Shown here: positions 35,801 to 43,637 of the stretch, piece by piece | How the letters are laid out: the number at the start of each line of letters is the position of its first letter | Position numbering within the stretch: position 1 is the stretch's first letter | The notes under the pieces: model-generated | Database searches by the model: none | Seen by the model: only the letters and a program-made list of their open reading frames with translations | What the model was told of the DNA's origin: nothing | Source: Flavobacteriaceae bacterium | GTDB taxonomy: Bacteria > Bacteroidota > Bacteroidia > Flavobacteriales > Flavobacteriaceae | Length of the DNA stretch: 43,807 nt | Assembly: GCA_024640565.1 (NCBI GenBank) | Contig: JAHEET010000005.1 | Location: 378,985 to 422,791 of the forward strand | Reading direction: 5' to 3' | Made by a program: the position numbers and the translations under genes

Positions 35801-37329
35801 TAGTTGTTCGGTTAGTTAAGCAAGAGGAAGAGGACAAATTACTAGGGTTTAATGCTTTTTTAATAAGTACAAAGAAATTAAATCATATCTCTAATCTTAT
35901 CTCGTACCTTATTCAAATAAATAGTACCTCATTCATAAGTATATTAGAATTGAATGAAATTTGTGAACACGTATATCATATAGAAACAAAATCAAATTCA
36001 GTCTCCTTAGATTTAAAGTTATTTATTTTATTCATTTTAAAAAACAAACATCATATAGAATCAAAAAAGTTTGTCAAAGTTTCAGAATTAGAAGAGGTAA
36101 AGCATAAAATATTTAATGAATACAAAGGGAACCTTCAATTTCAATTTGGGGTTGAATACATCTTATATACTCATAAATCAGCTAAGGAATCCATTCAAAT
36201 TTTAAAAGATTTTCATTCAAGTATTGAAGAAAAAACTGAAGAACACAATCAATTAATTGAACTACAAGAATTAAAATTTATGTGCTTGGATACTCCTATT
36301 AAAAAAGAAGAAATTGATAAAAGGTCATTACAATTAGTTGAAAAGACTAAGAACATAAAAAATTACTCAAATAAGTTTAAAATTTTAGATTTTAGATTAG
36401 GTTTTCTAGCAAGGGGTTTAGAGAATGATGAGAAGGCTACAGTAGAGTTTATGGAATACCATAAGCTTTTAATATCAAGTGAAGGCGTTAATAAATTATG
36501 GGTAGAATTAGTATTAAGTTTTTTAAGAAGTTGGAGCGGTAGCACCTACATAATTAAACATCCAGACGATGCGCTAGAGAAATTTACAAAATGTGAAACC
36601 TACTTAAAAAAGATAATTGATTTTGGAATTTTAAGTAATTTATTAATTGAATTTATTGGTGCAAAAAAAGAAGTATTAGAGGTTACCAAAAAATATAAAG
36701 AACTTAAGAAAGTCTGTTTAGATCATTTAAAAATGGTCAAAGAATCTATTGGAGTAAATACTATAGATTATGCAAATGCATGCCATGATGTAGGTAAAGT
36801 TTATGAACATTTGAAAGAGGGAGAGTTGTGTGTAAAGTACAGATTGATGGGTATTGACTCACTTCTTAAATTAGAGCAATCTGATAAGATTAAGAGGGCC
36901 TTAGCTACAGCTTATGGAAATCTTTCACTTATTTACAGAAATCATTTAAAAGATGTTGAAAATACTATTATTTGTGCACAAAAATCTCTAGAATATAAAG
37001 AGAGTTTTGAGAAAAATAAATCTTATGGTATTTCCCTATACAACCTAGGTAGAGCTTTCGCCATGAACAACGAATTCAAAAAATCTGCCGATTTAATTCA
37101 ACAAGCATTGCAGTACTTTAAAGAAAGTTCTAACAAAGAAATATATCAAAAATCAGTTCTAGAAGTTAACTTAGGAATAATAGTAAACGAATTTGATAAA
37201 AAAACAGCAGAGAAACTATTGAAAAAATCAATACAAAAAATAGAATCAGAAGATATTAGTATTTACATCAGTGCTGAAGTAAATAAGAGAATTGAAATTG
37301 GAAAAAATATACTGAATTTAAATGATTAA
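32869..37329 (+). CDS. Large membrane protein: periplasmic domain, seven membrane spans, STAND/AAA_16-type NTPase and TPR tail
   Basis: A 1486-residue multidomain protein. Residues 1-20 are a Sec-type signal (ITLLFLLVSNFLWA). About 21-258 is a periplasmic region. A part near 155-225 (IVNQTLLKKTNHYIIPKHEL...LLCEKLKLDRLGIFNV) has the pattern of FlgO/CsgG/TolB-like ligand folds (inference). Seven hydrophobic spans run at about 263-283, 310-332, 347-369, 388-405, 414-430, 447-466 and 474-496, putting the rest in the cytoplasm. The NTPase has Walker A GPAGIGKT (548-555) and Walker B TIFIMEDLHWID (Glu667, Asp668), as in the AAA_16/STAND ATPases of MalT-like and cyclase-associated proteins. The last ~400 residues are helical; 1310-1460 look like kinesin-light-chain-type TPRs. 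Two genes follow in the same direction. Confidence 0.8.
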   Translation: MRNSKIITLLFLLVSNFLWANPLIDSLKIKRLKNHVSSLDYITRQIDNSKFYLNLNKSYCDSILAIDSSNQFALDFKNKINLTLATCDQNTNHKIELFPFFNGFPDYMGFADDPIEYAYDSSLEKLLNSKYPAVENGPILNTNISSIVVRNSCDDEMFEIVNQTLLKKTNHYIIPKHELEEVLGKKATTSLIDGNIDSKTILLLCEKLKLDRLGIFNVNDLDVINNSIWLVQSEFYTFHKDSGFTEPIFTRGFNIDKRSFSIMYILLLIIKSILLIALISFLNQKLKRIIDSSDKIIKDLFNLFIDKVKFVGISFIIPLLFSFLLIYSVSYLMPSAEEHFEEFSAKFWMFSITIGMSIVPTIINLYFINRMDLDGFHTIKGYRYFANSSLYATYFPLFVFYIIQFDTYPITEHFLLIGITLLIGDLLARSYFQFSSITKNIALKKQGVYGIILGTVALLLFNSIILTELTIANLGVSIVVILPLSIAHYLIGYYLNKKYEYNLNQSSNKTLLSNVPYITELLNPKEAIFNKIVDSMSDTELNIMIVSGPAGIGKTRGLLETKELFEHSGWDWYYGDCDELQGENAVSYEPFLEGFKELLKIEAFSNRGERMEKSMGKAVNVGAAIIDIDTSFIGGYERNSERSITEMCIEIIDKLESRKNKTIFIMEDLHWIDPESHAFLNKFIEMINRNKFLRGNMCIILSIREESIFEHRGPSISQLIATTNDLNNNSSYKFKVEELLSFNNFNTLDFVKHLSTQNNKFKIQNNSLLEINSLLNQLVNEKNTLGQITPLYIFKTLEKWISDGLLKYSPSGYILTANIDTDSLPNDMEVDSFYHTIIDKYDEKWQRLLESASIIGNKFNADILTQVWGYELLDVLGFLEKVVEDDLLIDISDEDNIYEFKDKRIISSIKSYFNKDDNSDDKQIIKEYNKRYIYLQNKIIENPHNHSVEEILSIIRRLSSLLINDTYLKIAEKLILEVVVRLVKQEEEDKLLGFNAFLISTKKLNHISNLISYLIQINSTSFISILELNEICEHVYHIETKSNSVSLDLKLFILFILKNKHHIESKKFVKVSELEEVKHKIFNEYKGNLQFQFGVEYILYTHKSAKESIQILKDFHSSIEEKTEEHNQLIELQELKFMCLDTPIKKEEIDKRSLQLVEKTKNIKNYSNKFKILDFRLGFLARGLENDEKATVEFMEYHKLLISSEGVNKLWVELVLSFLRSWSGSTYIIKHPDDALEKFTKCETYLKKIIDFGILSNLLIEFIGAKKEVLEVTKKYKELKKVCLDHLKMVKESIGVNTIDYANACHDVGKVYEHLKEGELCVKYRLMGIDSLLKLEQSDKIKRALATAYGNLSLIYRNHLKDVENTIICAQKSLEYKESFEKNKSYGISLYNLGRAFAMNNEFKKSADLIQQALQYFKESSNKEIYQKSVLEVNLGIIVNEFDKKTAEKLLKKSIQKIESEDISIYISAEVNKRIEIGKNILNLND

Positions 37330-37374
37330 AAATTTCACAACTAAATATATAGCTCAACTAAAAATAATTATAAG

Positions 37375-38133
37375 ATGACTAACAAGAAATACCTAAGCTT
37401 CGCAATTGTTCTTTTGTTTACATTTAACGCTCGAAGTCAAGCCATTATTAATACAGAAAACTTAATGAAATCTATGGATTCTACATTAACTGTAGGGTTT
37501 GGTATAAATGGAGATTTTAAATTTGGTAACTTAGAACTGTATCAATTTAATATCACCAATCAAATTGGTAAAAAATTTGATAAACATCTAATTAGACTTT
37601 TATTTAATTATGAATATATTTCAGAAAATAGTGAAGTGTTAGCATCAGATTATATAGCGCAATTAAGATATAATTACAGCCTGGGTAATCATTCGGTATT
37701 TTCGTTTATTCAAAGTCAAAAATCAAGAGCATTAAGCCTTAATTATCGAAATTTAATAGGAGGTGGATATCGTCATAATATCTATAAAAAAGAGGAGAAT
37801 TATTTTGATGTATCAGCAGGAGTTTTTTTTGAAAATGAGCTTTACTTAAAAGACACCAACAAAGAAGTAATGATTGAAAATTACAGAGTAAGTTTGAGTT
37901 CATTTTTTAAGGTAAGCGTATCAAAAAAATCTTTTGTCAATACTAGTATTTATTATCAAATTAACTTAGATAATAGTAAAGATACACGGCTTTTTATTGA
38001 GCCACGTTGGTACTATGAGTTTGATAAAATAGCTGTTTATGTAACCACACAGATTAGACATCATACTACGCCTTATATAGATATTAAAAAGACAGACTCA
38101 GAACTTTTAGTAGGGTTAGAATTTAATTTATAA
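37375..38133 (+). CDS. Predicted outer-membrane beta-barrel protein (DUF481/DUF2490-like)
   Basis: A 252-residue secreted protein with signal peptide MTNKKYLSFAIVLLFTFNA (cleavage near ARSQA). The rest is a series of amphipathic strands with alternating hydrophobic residues and many aromatics (LIRLLFNYEYI, YIAQLRYNYSL, SLNYRNLIGGGYRHNI, TRLFIEPRWYYEF) and ends in LLVGLEFNL. This fits a small outer-membrane barrel of the DUF481 or DUF2490 kind; the exact family is uncertain. It starts 45 bases after the large NTPase gene and is probably in the same operon. Confidence 0.75.
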   Translation: MTNKKYLSFAIVLLFTFNARSQAIINTENLMKSMDSTLTVGFGINGDFKFGNLELYQFNITNQIGKKFDKHLIRLLFNYEYISENSEVLASDYIAQLRYNYSLGNHSVFSFIQSQKSRALSLNYRNLIGGGYRHNIYKKEENYFDVSAGVFFENELYLKDTNKEVMIENYRVSLSSFFKVSVSKKSFVNTSIYYQINLDNSKDTRLFIEPRWYYEFDKIAVYVTTQIRHHTTPYIDIKKTDSELLVGLEFNL

Positions 38134-38142
38134 AATAGCATT

Positions 38143-38544
38143 ATGGACATTTCACTGGCAATGAAGAATCAAATTTTATTTGATAATGTTGATTTAATTC
38201 AGCTTTCTAAAAATAAACTAAAACAATGGCTAATGTCTAATTTTGTAAATATATTATGTGATCATAAAATTTATATCGAAACGGTTTCAATTACTCCACA
38301 TGAAAATATAGACACTAACCTCTTATATACTATTAAAGCAAGTAATGAAAAAGAGAACTTTGTAATGGAATTTGGTGAATTAAAAACTAGTGACATCCTC
38401 AACCTAAAACAAAATGAATTTCAACAATTATTTATTGTAAATATGAGTAATGATTATGATCAATTGTCTGTATTAAAAAAACTAAATGGTATACGATATA
38501 ATCTATCAGTTATTAGCAACACCAAAACATTGCTATTATTTTAA
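38143..38544 (+). CDS. Hypothetical protein, third gene of the NTPase unit
   Basis: A 133-residue protein without signal peptide or membrane span; no family recognised. It starts 9 bases after the barrel gene, so co-transcription is likely. Its end overlaps the convergent hydrolase gene by 9 bases. A cytoplasmic partner of the NTPase is possible but unproven. Confidence 0.65.
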   Translation: MDISLAMKNQILFDNVDLIQLSKNKLKQWLMSNFVNILCDHKIYIETVSITPHENIDTNLLYTIKASNEKENFVMEFGELKTSDILNLKQNEFQQLFIVNMSNDYDQLSVLKKLNGIRYNLSVISNTKTLLLF

Positions 38545-39021
38545 AAAACCTACAACATCTTTAATGGAGTTTATAAAAACTTCAGCTAATACTCTGTGAC
38601 CACCATTATAGCTTGTGTAGGAAAACTCTCCAATGCCAAAACGACTAAAGTAAGATTGTACTTGAGCCCCATTAATTACTTCATCGGTTTTTCCTAGAAA
38701 CACACTATGGCTAGTCTCTTTTAATGTAATGTCATCTACAATTGGATCAAAAGATCTTCCAATAACAGCAGGATTAAATAATATAGTTGGAATCTCTAGG
38801 CTAGCTCCAATGAGATATGCAAAATACCCACCCATTGAAGAGCCTACAATATAGTCTGGTTTGTGTTTTTTAATTTGAGTAAGAATATTAGTAAAAGAAT
38901 TGGTATTGTGATAATTTATTGAGGGTGTGTATACCTGACTAAAATTATCATTTAACCAAATAATCTTTAAACTAGAGGAGTCAATAGAAGACTCCAAACC
39001 ATGTAAATATGCTATTTTCAT
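38536..39021 (-). CDS. YqiA-like alpha/beta hydrolase (esterase-like), intact copy
   Basis: A 161-residue short alpha/beta-hydrolase of the UPF0227/YqiA-YcfP type. It begins MKIAYLHGLESS, has the nucleophile elbow VGSSMGGYFAYL (Ser62), the acid candidate in GKTDEVI (Asp113) and the catalytic His in NGGHRVLAEVF (His142). The family includes esterases acting on short acyl esters. An internally deleted copy is at 29898-30127 on the other strand. Confidence 0.82.
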   Translation of the reverse strand: MKIAYLHGLESSIDSSSLKIIWLNDNFSQVYTPSINYHNTNSFTNILTQIKKHKPDYIVGSSMGGYFAYLIGASLEIPTILFNPAVIGRSFDPIVDDITLKETSHSVFLGKTDEVINGAQVQSYFSRFGIGEFSYTSYNGGHRVLAEVFINSIKDVVGFLK

Positions 39022-39049
39022 TTATGTGATTAACGAGTAATAACGCTCC

Positions 39050-39088
39050 TACCCTAGAGCTTTTTTTAATTTAAAAAATGATAGGGTA
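39050..39088. terminator. Hairpin after the 192-aa gene
   Basis: TACCCTA (39050-39056) pairs with TAGGGTA (39082-39088), with an inner A/T helix of TTTTTTTAA and TTTAAAAAA. It begins directly past the stop codon at 39089 on the minus strand. It has no long T-run after it, so terminator strength is uncertain. Confidence 0.4.
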
Positions 39089-39667
39089 TTATTTTGAGTA
39101 AATTATAACTTCTGAAGATTTACAATCACTGTCTAAATAGCTCGTAATTTCTAGCTTACTCCCTTTGTAATACAAAGAATCAATAAATTCCCATTCAGAG
39201 TCTAGACCTTCTATATAGCCATCTAAAACAGAAAAATCAGCAACTTGTGGAACCTCATTAGATTTAACTTGGTATGCACATATACCCCCTTTTAATTCAT
39301 CTATTGAAAATAAAATATGTTCAAATTCTTCACTAGGAATTATAACATATCCCACACCTGTTTCTGAAGTACCAAATTCTTCATGATGAATAACATTTGA
39401 TAATTCAAATCTATTCACTTCTATGTTTTGGTTATCCTTTAATACAAATATTGTTTTGTCTAAATACCAAAAGGGTTTAGATAAGTGTAAAATATCCCAA
39501 ATACCATCTGGAGCAATAGTATCTTCGATGTCAAACTTGATTTCTGAAAACTCTTCGACACCAAATTCAATTTTTAGATTGTTAATTTGTTCAACTTGAG
39601 CTAAAGTTATCGATTTTGCTTTGGCGTCCAAAGTCCAGCCATAAAGTTCTATTGTGTAGTTTTTCAT
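39089..39667 (-). CDS. Acidic hypothetical protein, 192 aa
   Basis: The chosen start is MKNYTIELYGWTLDAK; an in-frame ATG 33 bases upstream is possible but its peptide looks unstructured. It is a soluble acidic protein rich in Glu/Asp, with strand-like segments (KFDIEDTIAPDGIWDIL, VGYVIIPSEEFEHILFS). No family was recognised. General look and context fit an immunity-type or adaptor protein (speculative). Confidence 0.6.
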   Translation of the reverse strand: MKNYTIELYGWTLDAKAKSITLAQVEQINNLKIEFGVEEFSEIKFDIEDTIAPDGIWDILHLSKPFWYLDKTIFVLKDNQNIEVNRFELSNVIHHEEFGTSETGVGYVIIPSEEFEHILFSIDELKGGICAYQVKSNEVPQVADFSVLDGYIEGLDSEWEFIDSLYYKGSKLEITSYLDSDCKSSEVIIYSK

Positions 39668-39735
39668 GAATGTTATTTTACTATGTAGAGAAGTACTCAA
39701 TCTGTTTTTTAGAATTTGACACTTTAATCTCTTTT

Positions 39736-39870
39736 TTAAGCATTTCTGCCATCTTTTGAGATCAATTCCAATGCATACTTTAAATCAGTAGCAAATTCTT
39801 TTTCAAACCCGGTTTTAGTGGAGTCAATATATGCGTCTGACTCATTAGTCTGAATCAGTATTATAGGCAT
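39736..39870 (-). CDS. Short reading frame, probable fragment (44 aa)
   Basis: The frame reads MPIILIQTNESDAYIDSTK and then EFATDLKYALELISKDGRNA before a stop. It looks like coding sequence but is too short for a clear call and may be the start of a truncated gene. Confidence 0.3.
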   Translation of the reverse strand: MPIILIQTNESDAYIDSTKTGFEKEFATDLKYALELISKDGRNA

Positions 39871-39892
39871 TGTTTTCCTTCCTGCTCAAATT

Positions 39893-40084
39893 TTAATATT
39901 CCCCATAAGTTTCCCCTTTTTTCTTACTTTTCCTGTAGGACATTCTTGCTGGATTATTACTATTGTATGCATTCATCCAATCATCGTAGTTTTTAACTTC
40001 CTGTATAGTATCACCATTTCTAAAATGAGTTACGCAAAGATTATTAGTTGACCATTCTTGATTGCCTATTTTTACTGACTTCAT
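39893..40084 (-). pseudogene. Truncated FISUMP-domain protein
   Basis: Sixty-three residues with the start of a FISUMP (Fibrobacter succinogenes major paralogous) domain: VKIGNQEWSTNNL, FRNGDTIQEVKNYDDW and NSNNPARMSY. The domain normally goes on after YGxLYNWYAV, but here the frame stops at ETYGEY. FISUMP domains are usually extracellular in longer proteins, and no signal peptide is present. A 33-codon frame (40089-40190) lies just upstream on the same strand without recognisable content. Confidence 0.6.
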
Positions 40085-40223
40085 ATTGTTAATTTATAGT
40101 TTTAAAATATTTGTTTGACCTAGGCTGAAGCTTATTGGATACTTGATTATTTTGATAAAAATAGTAAAAAGTTCTCATTTCATTTGCCATAATATCTGAT
40201 TTTATTTTTTAAGTAAAAAATAG

Positions 40224-41054
40224 TTAATGATGTGAATGATGACCGGTTGGATGTGAGCTGCTATAATATTTTTTAGTTGTAGATAAATAGAGGGTTTTAT
40301 CATCAGCATATTTTACAGGGTCCTCAATTTCACAGTTTGTATAAAATTGCTTGGCTTTTAAAATATTAGATTTAAATATACCAAAGGGTGTTCTAGCAAT
40401 TTTTAAGGTTTTTAATGCATTATTCTTAACAAACGGGATTTCCGTAAATGGGTTATCTGAAATATCCAAATGCTGTAAATTAGGGAGCGATAAAAGGCTC
40501 TCAGGAATCTCCGATAGCTTATTTGCTCTGAAATCAATTTCTTGTAAAGAGTCCGGAAAATCAATATCAATAGTGATTAATTTCTTCCAAACTGCAAGTT
40601 TTTTTAAAGAAGTAAGATTTGAAAAGGATGCAGGTAATTTTTTAACACTGGTGTCGTTTAAAAGTAATTCCTCCAGTTGAACTAAATTTCCAAAATCTTT
40701 TGGAAGGCTTGTAATATGTACAGCACCCAAATTCAATTTTTTTAAATTAATCAATAAACAAAACGATTTATTTAACTTGAGTTTCCCTCCTAATTTTGAA
40801 ATATTTTGAAGTGATTTAGATTCAAAAAAATCATCGCATATAGAAGCACAAGGAACACCTGTTAAGTCTAAATCTATGAGAGAGGAGTACTTTTTTAAAC
40901 TAAAATGTGTGAAGTTGTTTTTTAGCCAATCAAGTTCAGTGTAGGTTAAAACATCCTCTAGCTTCACATCATCCCAATAGGCGCTTGGATTGATTCTTTT
41001 AACCTTCTCCATAGCACTTAAGGAGTATTTTTTTATTAAATCTGATATTTCCAT
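40224..41054 (-). CDS. Leucine-rich-repeat protein
   Basis: A 276-residue soluble protein. From about 100 to 230 there are LRR units with the LxxLxLxxNxLxxIP pattern: NLKKLNLGAVHITSLP, QLEELLLNDTSVKKLP, SLQEIDFRANKLSEIP and NLQHLDISDNPFTEIP. No signal peptide or membrane span is seen. It ends in a His-rich tail (HPTGHHSHH) that might bind metal. It lies 30 bases behind the MEDTVEDY protein, so the two are likely co-transcribed. LRRs bind proteins; the partner is unknown. Confidence 0.8.
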   Translation of the reverse strand: MEISDLIKKYSLSAMEKVKRINPSAYWDDVKLEDVLTYTELDWLKNNFTHFSLKKYSSLIDLDLTGVPCASICDDFFESKSLQNISKLGGKLKLNKSFCLLINLKKLNLGAVHITSLPKDFGNLVQLEELLLNDTSVKKLPASFSNLTSLKKLAVWKKLITIDIDFPDSLQEIDFRANKLSEIPESLLSLPNLQHLDISDNPFTEIPFVKNNALKTLKIARTPFGIFKSNILKAKQFYTNCEIEDPVKYADDKTLYLSTTKKYYSSSHPTGHHSHH

Positions 41055-41084
41055 AGATTATATTGAATTTAAAATGATTTATTA

Positions 41085-41330
41085 TCAATGAACATCGCAA
41101 TTAGCTCCATACTCACAGCAGATATCAATGAATTTACTAAAATTGGGGTTTGTAGAGGGTATAATAGTTGTTATCCCCTCAAGTTCTAGGTCATTAAAGA
41201 GAGCTTCATTGTCTTCATAGACAATAATACTCAGTTCCTCAAAAAATCCCCAGCCATTTTGAGACCATAAATCATCAGGGTCTCCATCCAAACTATTTTT
41301 AATAATATAATCCTCAACGGTATCTTCCAA
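41085..41330 (-). CDS. Small acidic MEDTVEDY protein, partner of the LRR gene
   Basis: An 81-residue acidic protein related along its N-terminal half to the protein at 28090-28422 (shared MEDxVEDY, then LW and WGF[FY][ED]E). It contains a CCEYGANCDVH end with three Cys and a His. No family was recognised. It is first in the unit with the LRR gene. Confidence 0.65.
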   Translation of the reverse strand: MEDTVEDYIIKNSLDGDPDDLWSQNGWGFFEELSIIVYEDNEALFNDLELEGITTIIPSTNPNFSKFIDICCEYGANCDVH

Positions 41331-41378
41331 ATCTCCAGTATTTATTCCTATATATTATCCCATATTGTTTCAATTATG

Positions 41379-41519
41379 TCACAAATAATTAAAACCAAAA
41401 TATGTTGAACTATGATTTAACAAGTTAGTTAACTCACTAATATTTTTACATTTTATAACATTGTTAAGATCCTTTATATAACCTTCTAAAGATGATAAAT
41501 TGTTTTCAATTAAGTCCAT
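41379..41519 (-). CDS. Small hypothetical protein (46 aa)
   Basis: The frame MDLIENNLSSLEGYIKDL to TYFGFNYL has protein-like, helix-prone composition. It lies 48 bases upstream of the MEDTVEDY gene on the same strand. No family recognised; it could be chance. Confidence 0.35.
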   Translation of the reverse strand: MDLIENNLSSLEGYIKDLNNVIKCKNISELTNLLNHSSTYFGFNYL

Positions 41520-41635
41520 AAGATATTTTTTGTTGTAAATATAAAAAAATAAAATTTTTCATTACATTAGACGCGACAGAACCCAATTTTTTATCCCAAT
41601 GAAAAATGATATATTTTTTTATTTAACTTTGAAAA

Positions 41636-42118
41636 ATGAATTTCAATAGATTAATAAAGGATTCAAAGGAAGGCTTAAAAAGAAAAATCTCATCTAGAAG
41701 GGAAAGAATTTTTGTATCAGTTGATGAATTCAATTATCTTTCCAAAAAGTATTTCAATCAGATAAAAGAGGGTGAAAATCTTACAATTAAGTATTACAAA
41801 AAAGATAAAGAAACACTTCTATTTATCTTGAGATGGTATTACAATTTATGGGTTGATATTAACGAAGATTGTATTGAGGTATACTCCAGTTTTCCAAATG
41901 AATTTAAAATAATTAATGAGGTTAATAAACTAAACCACCCTCACACACCAAAAACATTTAAAAAAGGAACTAAAATGTATTTTAATTCATCTAGTTACTC
42001 TTCTTCTAATTGGTTAAATGGGATTCCACTTTGGGATAACAAAGATGAAGAGGTAGGTTATGGATTAAAACCAAGTTGTCAAGTAAATTATGACTACATT
42101 AAAATTGCAAATAGTTAA
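41636..42118 (+). CDS. Hypothetical protein, 160 aa
   Basis: A basic N-terminal half (LIKDSKEGLKRKISSRRERI) followed by aromatic-rich sequence (FILRWYYNLWVDI, SSYSSSNWLNGIPLW). No signal peptide, membrane span or known family. The following 270 bases to the next gene are AT-rich with nothing recognised. Confidence 0.55.
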   Translation: MNFNRLIKDSKEGLKRKISSRRERIFVSVDEFNYLSKKYFNQIKEGENLTIKYYKKDKETLLFILRWYYNLWVDINEDCIEVYSSFPNEFKIINEVNKLNHPHTPKTFKKGTKMYFNSSSYSSSNWLNGIPLWDNKDEEVGYGLKPSCQVNYDYIKIANS

Positions 42119-42388
42119 TTATAAATTAGAAACAGATCAAATTTATAGAAGAAATACATAGTAGAGGAAAAATATGAGGATCTTTTAGTGTACTATTAAT
42201 AAAAAAATACTAGATAAATAGATAACCAAAACACTAATGATAACTAATCAATTATTTCTAAAATGTAACCTTGATTGTTCATATAATTTATTTGAAAATT
42301 TATCTTGATTATATAAGTTCGTAAAATAAAGATTTAAAATTAATTTGATAATTTTAAAAGATTAACATAAAAATTAATAATAAAAAAT

Positions 42389-42913
42389 ATGAAAATTGAA
42401 TTAAAAAATGACCAAATAGTTTATTGGCCGAAAACAAGTGAATATAATTATAGGTGGACTTTTGAGGTGTTCTATGAGGTAGAGTTCTTTGATAAAGAAA
42501 CCTATGAGTATAAAACTCAATTTATATTTCATTCAAAGGAAAAAAAAATTTATTATGAAAACTTGACTGTTTATATTCCTTTTGAAGAAATCAATTGGAA
42601 ATATGGCAATTACACAGATGATGAAGGTAATTTAGAGTTAGGATCTACAGATAGTTTTATTTTTTACAACACATATTACATCGGGAAAAAAGAAATTGAA
42701 GAAGATAAAAGAAAAAATACTTTAAGCTCATTTCCAAACCCGTTTCAATTTTCAGAGGATCCAGAAAATAATGAGTTAAATCATAACAGAAATGTAATAA
42801 GGGACTGGTGGGAAAATAATAACATCAAAATTGTTGAAATAATTTTTGAAAATAAGGATTTATATAATTCCCAAATTGAAAACAGTCTAAACGATGTTAA
42901 AATTAAAGATTGA
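42389..42913 (+). CDS. Hypothetical protein with a VYWxKTxEYN start, 174 aa
   Basis: An acidic soluble protein starting MKIELKNDQIVYWPKTSEYN. The VYWPKTSEYN piece matches VYWAKTNEYN in the protein at 29609-29875. The middle is strand-rich with many aromatics, and it ends in a polar tail. No known family. It may be an ortholog-like partner to the other copy's neighbourhood, but that is unproven. Confidence 0.6.
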   Translation: MKIELKNDQIVYWPKTSEYNYRWTFEVFYEVEFFDKETYEYKTQFIFHSKEKKIYYENLTVYIPFEEINWKYGNYTDDEGNLELGSTDSFIFYNTYYIGKKEIEEDKRKNTLSSFPNPFQFSEDPENNELNHNRNVIRDWWENNNIKIVEIIFENKDLYNSQIENSLNDVKIKD

Positions 42914-43187
42914 AAGCCCTTCAAGTCTCACCTGTATTTTCGATTTTAGAAGTTTTAGTTCAAGAGTTAATTACTAAAATGATTTATTATACTACCAATA
43001 AGGTTCAATTAGATCGAGAAAAGGTTCAAAAGAAGGTTTATCGTAAATGGAAAATATTCAAAGTAGTTGTTTTTATTCCTTTCAAGTACGCCATAAGAAA
43101 ACCCTTAGCTATTTAATATTTTGAATTTTGTTTTTTAATTCTGAATGAGTAAAATGAGGTTAAATATTTTTGTCTCAAAGCTATTAA

Positions 43188-43373
43188 CTATCGAATCATT
43201 TTTAATAAAATTCGTTTTTCTTCAAATTGATTATCAGTTAATATGTACTCCTTTACGATACTTTGCCCTGCAAGACTAAAACCTGATGATTCAAAAACGT
43301 GCAAAGTTGAAGCATCAATTTCGAAGAAATAGATACTTCTTTTAAAAATCTGCTGTTTTTCTGTCCTCATCAT
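43188..43373 (-). CDS. Small hypothetical protein (61 aa)
   Basis: Starts MMRTEKQQIFKRSIYFF and ends RILLKMIR. It overlaps the end of the next-upstream small gene by 32 bases in another frame. No family recognised; it may be real or a fragment. Confidence 0.35.
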   Translation of the reverse strand: MMRTEKQQIFKRSIYFFEIDASTLHVFESSGFSLAGQSIVKEYILTDNQFEEKRILLKMIR

Positions 43374-43509
43374 TATTTTTAGGAAGTTGCAAACCGTTAC
43401 TAAGCCAATATTTATTAATATGGTCTAATTTTATTTTACTTAATTCATCAAACAAAACTGTTGGTTCTGGAAGAGATTCTAAAAGCGTTTTTATTTTTTT
43501 AACTGACAT
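43342..43509 (-). CDS. Small hypothetical protein (55 aa)
   Basis: The frame MSVKKIKTLLESLPEPTVLF to NNDEDRKTADF is protein-like. It overlaps the downstream 61-codon frame. Two short overlapping genes on one strand resemble a toxin-antitoxin layout, but no family was recognised. Confidence 0.4.
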   Translation of the reverse strand: MSVKKIKTLLESLPEPTVLFDELSKIKLDHINKYWLSNGLQLPKNNDEDRKTADF

Positions 43510-43637
43510 AATTTTTAAGTTTAAAATTAAATATTTCTTGTTCTATTTTTCCAAATAAGGAGTATTACAAGCTGATTCTTCTTTTTTGAATTTGGCTTTT
43601 GTAAAGCCCTTGATATAAGTCTTATTCTTCCATATAA

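Noticed and set aside
42910..43116. 68-codon plus-strand frame with a TTG start overlapping the stop of the 174-aa gene
   Set aside because: Weak start codon and no recognisable family; it could be a fragment but is not supported enough to list as a gene.
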